Assembly: GCA_037903355.1 (NCBI GenBank) | Contig: JBAJFE010000014.1 | Coordinates: 4,526,001-4,590,000, forward strand | Direction of reading: 5' to 3' | DNA length: 64,000 nucleotides | Source: Trichuris trichiura | Taxonomy: Eukaryota; Nematoda; Enoplea; Trichinellida; Trichuridae | Part shown: positions 1 to 11,147 of the stretch, one piece after another | Position numbering within the stretch: position 1 is the first letter of the stretch | Layout of the letters: the number at the start of each line of letters is the position of its first letter | Made by a program: the position numbers and the translations under genes | The notes under the pieces: generated by a model | The model's input: the letters and a program-made list of their open reading frames with translations, nothing else | What the model was told of the DNA's origin: nothing | Database searches by the model: none

Positions 1-131
1 CCTTCGAATATGTAGCGCTTTGATATGAACATAGAACCGAGCGGCACAACGATTACAGCCAAGCTAAACAATGTAAGCTTTCTGAGAGCAGCAGAAACAT
101 TGTTGTCAGTAAGATTGGGTACAAACTCCAT
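1..131 (-). CDS. VMA21: VMA21, V-ATPase assembly factor (5' part, runs off the window)
   Basis: The minus strand from ATG at 131 gives 43 residues before the edge. VMA21 is a small two-pass ER membrane protein that helps assemble the V0 sector of the vacuolar proton pump. Seen here: a short polar N-terminus (MEFVPNLTDNN), then LRKLTLFSLAVIVVPLGSMF, a first membrane helix with the family's VP(L/I)G turn, followed by ISKRYIFEG, matching the family's TTKSYIFEG after helix 1. The second helix lies outside the window. The start fits the family's short N-terminus. The gene lies 73 bp downstream of the ORC3 stop on the same strand, which suggests co-transcription. The identification rests on about 30 matching-pattern residues; no frame problem is visible. 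Confidence 0.8.
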   Translation of the reverse strand, partial: MEFVPNLTDNNVSAALRKLTLFSLAVIVVPLGSMFISKRYIFE

Positions 132-204
132 AATTTGTTCTTGTTCGCCTAAACTTCAACTTTATTCAGTCAGCGCAAGGCGACAAGTAATACCCATTTC
201 AATG
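132..204 (-). promoter_or_regulatory. ORC3-VMA21 intercistronic spacer with AATAAA and splice-acceptor-like site
   Basis: The 73 bp between the ORC3 stop and the VMA21 start contain AATAAA on the minus strand (161-166) and then a GAAGTTTAG acceptor-like site ending at 149, leaving a 17-nt leader before the VMA21 ATG. A polyA signal closely followed by an acceptor is the arrangement expected where an upstream polyA event is coupled to trans-splicing in nematode operons. No spliced leader can be seen in this window, so the operon reading is inference. Confidence 0.5.
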
Positions 205-2085
205 TCATAACATCTTTTTACAGTAAAGAATGCCGTTACGTCGATAAGGAGAAATTATGCCAACATACTCAAAGTCTGCGAGCACTCTATAAAAACGGGC
301 TAAGACAAGTTCCACTCGCTTTCCATGGGAACTTTTCATCTGGTGTTTAAATTCAGAAAACCAACAAGAAACGCCAAGAGAGTCAACGACATGATTCCGA
401 TACAGCGAAAAGATTACTGAAGCATCAGACAAAGAACATTCAAGAATTCCACTTTCTAATTTACGCCAAATTGATGGCTCTAATATCGAATGAAGAGAAG
501 CGCGATCATCGTAATAGGTAGCCCTATACAGAGATAACGTAGAAGGAGGCTGAAGAAGAGAAGCGAACGCAGCGGAAACAGAACTTAACGCTTTCTTCTC
601 CAACGATGGTTGTATCCTGCTAGCCGACTGACGAGTGAGCTCTATCTGTTGCTGCAATTTACGGAGAGAAACTTTTCCACCCTGAAAATTATTTAAAGGA
701 GTTTTCTCGCTGACATTCGTCTGCTCTGTTCTTGATTGCTTCCATTCATTCATTGCAAGCTCTAGTCCATTGGATGTAGGTTTCTTTTTCTCGATCAACT
801 GCCGACACTCTTGGAAGGTATTGTCGAACTCCTCCATGTCCATACCAATTAAGCTAAGAAAGCCTTCCCTCCACTCTTTGGAACCGACAAAACTTGGACG
901 TTGCATTAAACAGTATATATCATTGAAAGTGGACCCGAAATGTCGTCCTAGCCGACATTTGTTCAAGACAGACAGAACCCGTATTCCAAAAAAGAAATTT
1001 TTATGCAAACACATGTATTCATTACATGCATCACGGAAACGTTCTTGCACGACGCTATCAGTTTTTCTTTTGCCCAATTTATTATTTTTTGTACATTTTA
1101 CAGGTTTTCTTTCTAATATTCGATCAGCTTCATCAAAGGTGGAAGCAGTAACGCAGCGCACAGTAGCCTCGTTACATCGAAAATGTTCTAGCATGCAGTA
1201 TAAGTACAGTCGGCTAAAATCAGTGACGGACAATGGCTGACCTCGACTGCATTTGTCGAACAAATAGCTAATGGTCGCTGCGCTCAACTTGAAAAACAAA
1301 TCAGTCGACGACGCCAATTTCAACGATAAAACTTTGGCTGCATCATGATCGCTCGCTGATGGACATACGCTTACATCCATCCGGTCGAAAGGAGAAGAAA
1401 GCATACACAGACATTTGGAAGTCAACTCATTTGCACAGAGGGCAATGATTGCAATTCGAAGGCGGCCACGAAGCGCGTTACAAAGGGAAAAGAATTCTTC
1501 AAGCAAGGCTTCAGGAAACATGTGTAACTCTTCTACCATGACAACAAGCAACAGCTCTTTGTTTCTCTCAGATTTTTCTAATGTATTTACAATAAACTCC
1601 AGCGGCAAGTAGGCTGACCTTGTGTTTGTTAAGCCACACTTAAACAAATAACGAGCCAGTATATTAGTTATCTCTTGCTGAACTTCGCTTATATTTCGCT
1701 GGAAATCAGGGCGAATTTTCACCAGAGAAAAAGGGGTATAGGAAGCACACTTCTTTAAGGACCTTAGAAGCACTGGAACTTCATTCAATCGCCGTTCAGT
1801 AGGGCAGATAAGTAAATGGGCGAAGGTCGGACGCTTCAATGTAGCTTTACGCTGAATAGCTTCCATCCAATGTAGCAAAAACTGTTCACGTTCAAAGTAC
1901 ATATCGTCGTGCAACGCCAGCTCAAATTCCCTAAGCGTTTCGACAGTCGAACGAAAATTTCGATAGCGCAGCTTTGCTAGCTCTATTGGCCCTTCGGAAA
2001 ATTGCAACGCCTTTATGAACAATTCTTTTTTACGAAAACGAGCAATAGTTCCAGGAAAAAAATGAAATGCTTCGGAATCACTCAT
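205..2085 (-). CDS. ORC3: Origin recognition complex subunit 3 (ORC3)
   Basis: A single open frame of 626 residues, close to the usual 650-710 for ORC3. ORC3 is the AAA+-like ORC subunit without ATPase activity; with ORC2 it forms the core that loads replicative helicase at origins in the nucleus. Seen: about residues 1-70 a helical N-terminus; 85-160 a degenerate AAA+ start (FAHLLICPTERRLNEVPVLL); 178-235 the stretch LLLVVMVEELHMFPEALLEE followed by LRIAIIALCANELTSKCL, corresponding to the Walker B-like strand and the next strand of ORC3; the C-terminal 70 residues match the family winged helix (FSLYRNHVVDSLGVSCWFSE, then LARFYRVLADFEYVGIISP). No intact Walker A is evident, as expected. An acceptor-like TTTTCTTCAG ends one base before the ATG, so the first exon may begin there. 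No intron is needed, which is unusual beside its intron-rich neighbours. Confidence 0.82.
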   Translation of the reverse strand: MSDSEAFHFFPGTIARFRKKELFIKALQFSEGPIELAKLRYRNFRSTVETLREFELALHDDMYFEREQFLLHWMEAIQRKATLKRPTFAHLLICPTERRLNEVPVLLRSLKKCASYTPFSLVKIRPDFQRNISEVQQEITNILARYLFKCGLTNTRSAYLPLEFIVNTLEKSERNKELLLVVMVEELHMFPEALLEEFFSLCNALRGRLRIAIIALCANELTSKCLCMLSSPFDRMDVSVCPSASDHDAAKVLSLKLASSTDLFFKLSAATISYLFDKCSRGQPLSVTDFSRLYLYCMLEHFRCNEATVRCVTASTFDEADRILERKPVKCTKNNKLGKRKTDSVVQERFRDACNEYMCLHKNFFFGIRVLSVLNKCRLGRHFGSTFNDIYCLMQRPSFVGSKEWREGFLSLIGMDMEEFDNTFQECRQLIEKKKPTSNGLELAMNEWKQSRTEQTNVSEKTPLNNFQGGKVSLRKLQQQIELTRQSASRIQPSLEKKALSSVSAAFASLLQPPSTLSLYRATYYDDRASLHSILEPSIWRKLESGILECSLSDASVIFSLYRNHVVDSLGVSCWFSEFKHQMKSSHGKRVELVLARFYRVLADFEYVGIISPYRRNGILYCKKML

Positions 2086-3900
2086 ACTGAAGAAAAGTTA
2101 CTCACAGTTACATAAGGAGCCAACAACGTATCAAAATCGCAGGCACGGTCAAAGGCGGACAGCTACAGTAGAATGATTTCAATGTACTATGTGCTCGCCT
2201 TACGCATTCTATGTGATTAAACCCGATTTTCTTAAAAATAAAAAGGTAGGAGGACAAGCGAAAAAATAATAAATAACTTGTAATTTTTAAAGAACTTGAG
2301 AGTCGAGAAACGAAATATTGTAACATACTAAATTGAATCTACAAAAATACGTCCATGCTGCTGTGTTTAACCTCTGAGCAAAGGGATTCAAAGTCGAATA
2401 GCGCAGATGTGTGACTTTCTAGCACGCTGCTTAGTGAACAAACAAGTACTTCCTACCTGCGTAGACTATATATGAAGGCTGGATCGTTGCTCCTCTGCAT
2501 CAGAACTGCGCTGGAACGCCAATTGCAAATAAGTGCGTTCTATCTGCAGGGTAGGAATTAATGATGGGGCAGATGGGGACATCTGCCCATCAGTAATACA
2601 ATAAACCCCTGTTTGACGCTTGGTCAGGTTATTTGACATATAATTAATAAGTCTGTCCGTGTTGGGCACGTTTCAACAGACCACAATAATCAAGCATTGC
2701 TTTTCTTTACTGCCTGTTTTTCAATAACTTGAGAAATAGGCGACATAGCTTGTGTAGTGAACTGTTCCTCTATCTGAAACGAACGAGACTAAATGTAACA
2801 CGGTTTACAAAGTCTTCCACGTTCCGAATTATTAAAAGATGGGAGTGTTACGAACAAGGCAAGAAGGAGCTGCTTCCCAGAGCCCATAAGCGTACAGTAG
2901 CCAGTGGAAGGAAACAAAGAAAAACCGCAAAAGCAGTATGACATCAGTAAACAAGACCATTTAGGTAAAACTAGCGTAATTATGTCAACAACGAAACTTA
3001 GAAAACGCTCTTTCGACCCGCAGTGTTCAAAGGACTTCTCCGTCATGCTTAGCCTTACGTAAGTCCATCGTCCTAGTAATTGAACCAATTTTTTCAGAAC
3101 TTCGCCAGACTTCCTTCCTGCCTTCGAAGACCTCGTCTATAGACTGGATATACTCGCACAAAAAGCTTCAACCGCGATCTGAAAGTTTGATTTGAATGAA
3201 TCCGCCAAACAATTTTCCCATTGTTATTTCGACCTCTGGCGCGTCACGACGGGCTGCTCAGAGAAAACATGGTTGACGACGTCTCTGTTGCTCAGGGTTC
3301 ACTGTAGGCACTGTAAGCCTAAACCAAGCAGTGCCAGCGCGGACCCTAAGCGAGCTAACATTCTATGTAATCCCTAAAACCATAAGGTAGGGTTGCCGCC
3401 ATCTTGTACAACCATTCGCTAACCTTAAACATAAGTCTTCGATTCACTGAACTGTTTACTGATGCAAGCGAGTATACGGTAAAGGAAAGAGTCGCGTTGG
3501 GGAAAAAATGCCTCCTTATATAAGGCACGATAACCCCATTAGCAGGGTCACTGAGTTCACTTTGGAGCGATCTTGTAATCGATTCGCATTTGAGGGACCA
3601 CATGCCGCGGTCAGTCTCGCCCTAGTCACCCATTAAGGTGCGACCCCGATTGGGCCACACTGGTGTGAGACTACTCAGAATGGTCTTTATGCTGAACGTC
3701 CTCGCTTTATGTTCTGCGGGATTTCCTCCTCCCGCTGACACTGCCTCACTTACTCAAAGATCAATCAAATCAGGACAGTAAACTTTGAAAACATTGCTTT
3801 TTTGTAAGAGATTTTATGTAGAGCATAAAATTTTATTGTTACCAAAGAGTTCCGTTAAAACAGTGATTCAGACTGGAAAGTTTTTGAAATCCAGGAAGGC
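2086..3900. other. Intergenic, no gene seen
   Basis: Open frames here are short, overlap on both strands and show no recognisable domain. The first 250 bp upstream of ORC3 are AT-rich and probably hold its promoter, but no distinct motif can be named. Confidence 0.5.
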
Positions 3901-3904
3901 GCAA

Positions 3905-4155
3905 ATGACCAGGGGACGTTTGGGCGGCACTTTTAAGTTGAAGGCGTCATATGCCCCACTTTGGGCCATCGTACTGAAGTATACAAGAAGATATGGACCG
4001 CGGGTCAGGTATTGTGCCTGTGCATGCTACGGGTGCATTCAAACTTTAGAAGCCGACTGCCCGCGCCTCTGTCCACCGGCCTCGCCAAGCAGCGCGTTCG
4101 GAATTGACCAATCAGAATGGGGCGATGGCTACCCTGAGTTTGAGAAACATTGCGT
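3905..4155. mobile_element. hAT-type MITE copy (partial)
   Basis: The end TTTGAGAAACATTG at about 4139-4152 resembles the hAT terminal repeat, which in CAGTG orientation reads CAGTGTTTCTC at the hAT element near 60.67 kb. Internal blocks CATATGCCCCACTT, GGGTCAGGTATTGT and CCAATCAGAATGGGG recur in the MITE at 20.70-21.12 kb and near the hAT end at 60.6 kb. A 168-codon open frame across this interval is therefore repeat sequence, not a gene. The 5' end is not clear. Confidence 0.55.
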
Positions 4156-4845
4156 TAATAATGAACAAATTTGGGCACCGGAGCTTCCGTGTGACGCCTT
4201 CATCTGTCTTCAGCGGATAGGGAAGGGGAATGACAGAAGTGATAATGAGGGTACTGTCGGCCATTGGGCCGACTTCGATTCTAACTGCTGAAGACATGTG
4301 ACGGTTAAACACTCGAAAACTTCAGTATATTTTCCCCCTGACTGACGGGACCCGGTCCGTAAATAAAGAAACCCACATAGTAAAAAATATGGACGGATAT
4401 GGATGAATCGATAAGCATACAGCACGATACGTGACATATGTATACAGCACTACATCTGCTGTGTTGGAGGGAACGACGATTCTCTGACACCTATTCACCA
4501 GCCCATACCTGCGCACGCTTTTTACGTTACTATATACTCCTCTTCTTGACTACGTGTTCTCCGGTTAGTTGGTTTGTCTTGCTCTGTATTGTTGCTGATG
4601 ATTAAACTGTTAAATCTCATGCGCTATCTTCACTTCGGGCACCTGTATTTTAACATGCTGAAAGGAATCTCACAGCAATTTCTGTTTAAATCATGCTGTA
4701 AGACCACCCCGATGAACTTTAGTACTGAACTGACCGACAGCACACTCATTGCCATTTTCGTTATTCCCTTTCCCTTCTCGCTGAAGACAGGTGAAGGCGT
4801 CAGCCGGAAGCTCCGGCGCTCACATCTGCTCACTGTTATAACGGG
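4155..4845. repeat. Hairpin (foldback) element with degenerate hammerhead-like cores
   Basis: About 4164-4262 and 4727-4840 are inverted copies: both read, in opposite senses, CTGAAGACAG then GGCGTCA, CGGAAGCTCCGG and nearby blocks. The core CTGAAGA is present in both arms (plus strand at 4791), but the downstream GAAA has become GGAAG, so the core looks decayed. The unpaired middle of about 460 bp holds nothing recognisable. It belongs by sequence to the same superfamily as the elements at 45.1, 53.3, 56.9 and 62.8 kb. Confidence 0.6.
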
Positions 4846-5777
4846 ATTCTTCCGTGACAAAATGTTAGGATTTCTGTGCCTCTTCATACCGTATCATTTG
4901 TACCTGAACCTAATGACTGTGCTGCTGTGCGGGTCTGTCCGTTAGGTAGAGTCTTGTTGAGTCTCTGGTAAAGCAGTCTAGGGATCTTCATCGCAACATT
5001 ATATACTCTATAATAAACTTTTTACTAGCAGCTCTACTACACGCTCCAATTAAAGCATACTTAATCTATCTGCAGGTAAGTTGTGTCATTTCACAACCCC
5101 GATCGCTACGTCTGGCAGAGTTGCAGCATGAAGTAGGGCGTGGAACCCACAAAACTCTGCTCTCGATCTACGAAATAATAAATTATACGATTTGTTCAAT
5201 AGTGTTAACAGGTTGAAGTTCTGCATCATACTGATGTGTGGCAAACATATTCTCAGTCGCAGCAGCAATATGCTTATGATACAGATAGCGTTATTTTGTC
5301 GTATTAATAAGTTATGGATAAGCTTTAAAAGACGATAATTATTTATGCGTAGACATGTATTGCATCCTGCTCTTCATTTACAGTTGTCTATCTCGTAGTT
5401 AATCTTGATCGTTTGCGGAAATTTTCAAATTGCGAGTGGAATAATTCGGAATGGAATCATGCAGCTTCATTTTGTGGTACAGAAGTTTCCTCCTAACGTA
5501 AAAAGTTTACGTAAAAAAATTTAGCTCTAGGATAATCAGCGAACCGTCATCGACTTACAATTATATCCATTGTATGATTATGAGGGTATAATCGCTTTTG
5601 TATGTTAGGAATAGACTGCAGCTGAGTAAGAAACTGCATTTTCCTTAAGTAAACTTTTTAAGTTTAATAGAAAATTGCAATACCGCAAAACGAGATTTCA
5701 AAATTTTTGCTGCTGAAAGGATAACTTGCAGGAACGTCATTTCATTGATTTATTTATTCTTAAAACACTTATCTGAA

Positions 5778-6059
5778 GGTTTCATAGATGGTCCTTGGGT
5801 TCACGGGTTTGGCATGTTTGATATATCTATAAACGAACTTCAAGGTGCTCTACCGACAAATGGATGAACAAATTGTTGGAGAAAATACAGAACAAATTCT
5901 ATACCGTATAGAATTTGTATAGAATGTATGCAGTATAAAATTTTTTCCGTATTTTCTCTAACAATTTGCTCATCCATTCGTTGGTAGGGCACTTTGAAGT
6001 TTATTTACAGATACATCAAACAGGCCAAATCCGTGAACCCAAAGACCAACTGTGAAACA
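5778..6059. repeat. Hairpin (foldback) element, subfamily shared with 45.2 and 62.8 kb
   Basis: Arms 5778-5893 and 5945-6059 are inverted copies (GGTTTCATAGATGGTCCTTG against CCAACTGTGAAAC; CTACCGACAAATGGATGA against TCATCCATTCGTTGGTAG). The TGGATGAGCAA / GAGAAAATACAGAACAA block recurs in the hairpin at 62.8-63.2 kb and in a half copy at 45.18-45.33 kb. A tail after the right arm (CCTAAGCCTGTTAAAAGACG) recurs at 45.30 kb, so these are copies of one element type. The ribozyme-like core is not preserved in the middle. Confidence 0.7.
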
Positions 6060-6357
6060 ACCTAAGCCTGTTAAAAGACGCCCTTGTAAGAGGTTTGGCA
6101 AATTCAGCAAGAAAGTTGGTTAAGTTGTACGATATTGAAAGGATGCGACATTAAAGCTTGTGATGTGAGGTTAAGTAGGAAGTAGTGTTACCTCAAGTAC
6201 CTAAAACAAAATTGTTCAGCTCCACTATCAAACAGAAATGATCATGATTAATATAATGGAGATTAAGTTTTCTCTTTTCAGTTGCTAGACAGCCCTTTTC
6301 CTTTGAAATCTGATACGTGATTCAGTCGAAGATGTTGTTTAAGTGAGTAGCAATAAA

Positions 6358-7809
6358 ATGGGACGATCCAGAAACAAGTATCGGCAGCTTGCTGGACTTG
6401 ACAAGCGAACCCGATTGTTACTGATCACAGGAATACTCAAAGATCGACCTTCTGATTGCCCATTACCAGAAAGGAATGTAGCCAAAAGAAGAAAACGTAG
6501 GCGCGCAACAGGGTCAGCTACAGAAATAGTCGCTTCTGCGAAAAGTACGAAATGCATTAAACTTTCCTTGATAAAGATTTAGCTTGATATCGTAGGAAGA
6601 AATGAGCAGAAAGACCACAGTGAAGCGGTGCAAGAAACGTCTGCAGTCGTAAGCAGTAAGAAAACATTCGAAAATAAGGTCAGCAAAGATAGTGAACAGC
6701 CTTGTAAAATTTCAAACGAGAAGCATGTTCCCAAAGAATCGAAGATTAATAAAGTACTTGACAGTGTACCAAAAGAAAAGAAAAGCAAAAAGTCCGTTGA
6801 CAATGAAGCAAAAGCTGCTAGGGGTAGTGCTAACGAATATTTTGAAAATCAGAGCGGCAGTAGTAGAACCTGTGCTAATGATAATTCAAGAGATGAAAGC
6901 AAGAACAGTTTATCATGCCTGGAAATGAATTTCATGAGAAGATTGAATGGTGGCTATTTCCGCTGGATTGGAGAAGCCTTGTACAAATGTTCCGGAGAAG
7001 AAGCAGAGCAATTGTTTGCCAAAGACCCTGAGAGCTTTAAGGCTTATCACATTGGTTACCGGGCTCAAGTTTCAAAGTGGCCTGTGAACCCTGTGATTCT
7101 AGTCGCTAAGTGGTTGAAAAGGAAGTATGCTACATGTTAATTAGTTCGACGTCTGTCTAGCTGCGTATACTTAGGCCTTCTTCATGGAAGATCGCAGACA
7201 TGGGTTGTGGGGATGCGCAGCTCGCTACGTTGGTGAAGAACAAGGTGTATTCCTTTGATTTCTTGGCACTTAATGATCGTGTTACAGCATGCAACATGGC
7301 AAAGGTACATGCTGTTGCTTTATTGTTTCTTTTCTGTAGTATGTCTTCATTAAATGTGGAATTAATTTACCGCATGTAAGATTTAATAATAGTTTTCGTT
7401 CAGGTGCCTTTGCCTCATTGCCATGTCCAAGTCTGTGTGTTCTGCTTATCTTTGATGGGGACCAACTTGGCTGACTACCTCAACGAAGCATTTCGAATTC
7501 TCAAGCCCAGGTAAGCAGGCCTTCTTGACTGAATATGGCGACATTGATTCTTCAGAGGCCTCTTGATTATCATTGAAATGCTAAGCCGCTTTTCTGGAAT
7601 AAAGGTGTTCTGTCGTGCTGTCGAAAAGATGGGCTTTGTGTTTAGCTCAAAGGTAGGAGCAGTTCGAACGAACGTGCTTACTCAACTTGCTTATTCAGGT
7701 CATCCACCATTCTTACTTTGTTTGGCTCACTTTTGGCAAAGGTGAAAAGCAGAAAAGCAGGTATCCTGCCACTCTTAAACTAAGCCCTTGCCCCTATAAA
7801 AGACGTTAG
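6358..7809 (+). CDS. RRP8: RRP8, rRNA adenine-N1 methyltransferase
   Basis: Spliced model: exons 6358-6544, 6596-7124, 7175-7304, 7404-7510, 7556-7652 and 7699-7809; all junctions are GT..AG and keep frame. RRP8 is the nucleolar SAM-dependent enzyme that methylates N1 of an adenine in large-subunit rRNA and also acts in rDNA silencing. Exon 1 and the start of exon 2 are basic and low-complexity (KRRKRRR, then Lys/Ser-rich), typical of a nucleolar N-terminus. The family block begins at [18 protein letters not shown] and continues FHIGYR-like ([16 protein letters not shown]). SAM motif I is [12 protein letters not shown], then [19 protein letters not shown], the characteristic [18 protein letters not shown] and RILKPRGLL, ending LSPCPYKRR as in the family. 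The ATG at 6358 is chosen because upstream in-frame sequence is only GTG-led. Introns are about 50 bp except the third (99 bp). Confidence 0.9.
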
Positions 7810-8984
7810 GATGCTTCAACAACATCAAACGTGTATGAAGACAGTAGAAAACAGCGTATTGTTTTATCTTAATCAAGTTTCTTTTTAGCCTTGTACAATC
7901 TTTGGATACATCTACAGTTTATGAAGTTTGCAACGCATTTACCAATTAAAACCTCTTGTAGAACTCAACGTATGTCTGAAGCGTACCAATATGAGGAAAC
8001 TGTTCCAGTCGCATAATAAAGCTGTGTGAACAAGTTCGAAGATTTTGCTCTGGTAATAAGAGCTTCGTTTCATTTCGTTTGTTCTACGGCGAAATCTCTT
8101 TCGCGCAAGTAAACTGGAGACGTCAAAACTTGATTGCAGTATAATTGGCGAAGTATTAGAACACTGCTTTCTGGCGTCAGAGAGTAAAACTACCTGTTCT
8201 TCATTTCCAATGCACATCAATAAAAGACAGAAACCAGTCTAAGAATTGATAAGCTCAGATCAGTTGAAATGAAAACTTCCCTTTTGCTTACGCACGGCAT
8301 AAGAATTAATCCGATTCGTGTGTGTATTGACTGGATCACTCGCTCTTTTGTTGGCCTCGATTTTGAACACTTCTGCACTGAGAAGACATTACCGTCAGGG
8401 GCTAGAGTCGCCCTCCGCGATAAAAGGCTTGTCTTTCGGTTGCACAGTGATGCAAATTTTTGAAGATTTCAGCTTATTCCAAGCTGCCAATGAAATTTCT
8501 TATACACGACACGTCAAAACAAATGTCGACTACGAGTATCGATGGTTGGCCTGCGGCTGAAGCCGTCGTTTTCTTTTCTTTGTTGCTGTCACCTTGCTTC
8601 CGAAAACTTCCGCTTGATGACATTTGTTACGATAGAAGTTGAATTCTGCATTTCCTGTCCACCACAATTAGCGCAAGGATTCCGTAGAGTTGGGAAACAA
8701 TTCTTCACGAAATCTGTATTCTCAGATTTACTCTGATGTAGCTAATAGTTGGTCGATGCATTGTCAGTGTACTGCTCATTAGCTTGCGGCTCCTTAGAGT
8801 AATGGAAACTTCTGCTTGTTCCGTTTTGACAGCTCGTTGGAAGTAAGGGGCATTTCAGTTAGGAGACGGCTTTAGATTGTCTCTTTCAGAGACCAATAGA
8901 TCGAATCGCTCCTTGAGCGAATTTCTGAGCTCACCGTCTGCACCCAAGCGTCACAACTTCGTGACACACGTTGGGATCGATTCA
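7810..8984. other. Intergenic, no gene supported
   Basis: A 93-codon minus frame at 7939-8220 could hold exon sequence (basic, with KRSSYYQSKIF), but I can neither join it to other exons nor recognise it. The remaining open frames are short and overlapping. Confidence 0.4.
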
Positions 8985-9262
8985 TTATTCAGCTTGTATT
9001 ATCTGTGGAAGAGAAACCGTTTGTAAATGAGTGAAGTCTACGGCATAAAATGGTTCTTCCAGATGTCTCAGCTCTTCAAACGTTTCTGTAACAAAAATTT
9101 TCTGAAATATGAACACTTTCAAGACCGTACACGCAAGTGATACCATGACTGCGAGCAGTCTTGCCTTTTTCTCTCAGGTTCGCTGGTGCTGTTTAACAGA
9201 CGGAAGGCATTGACTTTTTCCACCAAAAGCAGCAATGTTATCAGCAGTAAACATTTTGACAT
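8985..9262 (-). CDS. Possible small secreted peptide gene (unrecognised)
   Basis: Two-exon model on the minus strand: 9133-9262 and 8985-9085, with a 47-bp GT..AG intron (9086-9132). It gives 76 residues. The first 19 look like a signal peptide (MSKCLLLITLLLLVEKVNA), followed by FRLLNSTSEPE, a basic RKR site, then QDCSQSWYHLQTFEELRH and an acidic/hydrophobic tail ending IIQAE. An RKR right after a signal peptide suggests processing as in a peptide-hormone precursor, with Gln at the new N-terminus. Only one cysteine is left after the signal, so a disulfide-rich toxin or hormone fold is unlikely unless more exons exist. I do not recognise a family; this could be a chance frame. Confidence 0.35.
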
Positions 9263-9984
9263 TTTGAAGGAGGCAGTATCATTTGACCTCCATCGCCAAT
9301 TTTGTATGCCCAAACAGGAACAGGCACAACGCACCAGTTACTTTACTAAAGCCATAAAGTACCCGCTTACTAAGTTAAACGAATAACATAGTGAAGAAGA
9401 GCTGCTAACACGCGTGATTAGCTTACAGCTCTAACATCAGCAACCTGCTCAAACCTATGCGTAGCTGACAGTATCAGAACAGCACGTTTAGGTGCTCATT
9501 TTCTAAGTGTGCCGTTTTTGACGTAAGTGGTTTGGGATCTCTGAGACATAACAATTTATCAACACAAAACTGCCCTGTCATGGCAACGTTACGGCCTCTC
9601 GAGCACGAAACTCCAGTTCGCGCAACGGTGGATGCACCGGCGGGTCGAAGCTAGCAGTCCAGCTTCATTTCCCCGCTCAGGTTGACTTCTCTGAAAAACG
9701 AAGGCCCTTCTTGCCTGACCAAGGAGACGGACTTCCATCCAGTTTAGCCTGTTCCCATTTGATCACCTGTTCGATTCCGCACCGTCTTGAGAGCTCTCAA
9801 ACCAATGTATTAAGATACTGCCGTGCCGTCGGAAACATCAGGACTGAACACCGAATGCGAGCTACTATTAATACTTCAGGAGCGTCAGAAGCCTTTGCTC
9901 TATCGAGCGATTCTGCCCGCAGCACCATTTGTGACATTGTAGATTACTGACCACTCGGAGTTTAATTACCGCCGCTGTTGGGTA
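9263..9984. other. Intergenic, no gene seen
   Basis: Only short frames without domains. The segment just before 9985 is the insertion flank of the Tigger element. Confidence 0.4.
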
Positions 9985-11147
9985 CAGTCAGCCCTCGTTA
10001 TCCGCAGATACTACACAACGCGGTTTGTCCGGCGTGAAATATCGACGTCATCTTTTAAACGGCAGTACACAATATACAGCCTAGAACAGTCAGTGGTTGC
10101 TGAAAGCGTTTGTGGGGAGACGCAGTCAGTGAATGCGAGAAGTTAGTTGCCATCGATGAGGTCATGGACATCGTAAATATTGGTAGGGAGTTGGGAGGTG
10201 AGGGTTTCTCCTACATGACAGAAGACGATATCAGGGAGCACACAGAAGATTGCGGAAAACCGTTCACCAACGAGGAACTGATGCAGTCAGCTACTGGCAG
10301 CGACGACGACCTTATGGAAGATACAGGAGCTCAAACCCCTTCAGATTGGACGCTGCAAAAGCATGTCAGTATTTTTCGGCAAGCGCCAAGTCCTAAAGGA
10401 TAAGATCGCTGAATACGATCCATCAACGAAACGTGGCATCATTGTTACGCGAGGAATAACGGCTTCCTTGAAACCGTTACAAGATTTATTCGATGAAGCA
10501 AAGAAAAGGGAGAGACATTTCCCTATAAAAATGTTTTTAAATAAAGCTCCGGCAGCTGCAGAGTCCTAACATTTTAACACGCGAAGTTTTGCTACCAACA
10601 AGTCCAGTAAATCCTAAGATTGGCCGGTCTCTATGGGGTTTGCGCCCACCTACAAAGAGTGGGCAAATCGATACATGATGCCCCAAACGTTTCTGCCGTA
10701 ATTGTTTTGCTCTATTTGCATGTGTTCTGTGTGATGTTCACTTTTTCTGCTTAAGTGCGCCTCTGTGTTTTATGTTTCCCCTGCTCGGCACACATTGTGC
10801 GCACTAGTACATCGCTTAGCTCATTAAAGCAAGGCGTTTCCCCGGCGTTTAAAGAAAGAGCATCTTAATCTCATCCTTGCTTGTATCTAACGGCCCGAAC
10901 TCTGATGGCTGGCCCCATTGGACAAGCGCAGTCACATTGATACCTTTATCTCGTAGCTAGATGATGTAGTGCCAAGCCTCGAAGGATCACTAGGTATAAT
11001 AACCGTTCCGGAAGGAATTCAAGGGGGCAGGACGAATTACGCGGCTAGAATATAAGCTATTGGGCCTTTTGCATAAGGTATCCTATATAACTCGGTGCAA
11101 CGCTCAAAACCCGGGACGAATTAACCGCGGATAACGAGGGCCAACTG
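9985..11147 (+). mobile_element. Tigger-type (pogo superfamily) element, internally deleted
   Basis: It begins CAGTCAGCCCTCGTTATCCG and ends CGGATAACGAGGGCCAACTG, the inverted terminal repeats of Tigger elements, with TA on both sides (9983-9984 and 11148-11149). Inside, about 10110-10569 encodes only the C-terminal part of a TIGD1/Jerky-like transposase (TEDDIREHTEDCGKPFTNEE, then KIAEYDPSTKRGIIVTRGIT), with a frameshift near 10375. The DNA-binding and DDE parts are absent. A second copy with the same layout is at 30051-31220, so this is a recurrent non-autonomous form. Confidence 0.85.
10110..10569 (+). pseudogene. Tigger transposase C-terminal remnant, frameshifted
   Basis: Two overlapping frames (10110-10403 and 10363-10569) join near 10375-10390 with a shift. 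The combined peptide matches the C-terminus of Tigger transposases: acidic helix with FTNEEL, then a KIAEYDPSTKRG segment and LKPLQDLFDEAKK. There is no catalytic domain. Confidence 0.7.

Noticed and set aside
770..1240. 156-codon plus-strand frame
   Set aside because: Antisense shadow of ORC3.
3785..4291. 168-codon plus-strand frame
   Set aside because: It overlaps a hAT MITE and a hairpin arm that recur elsewhere; no domain.
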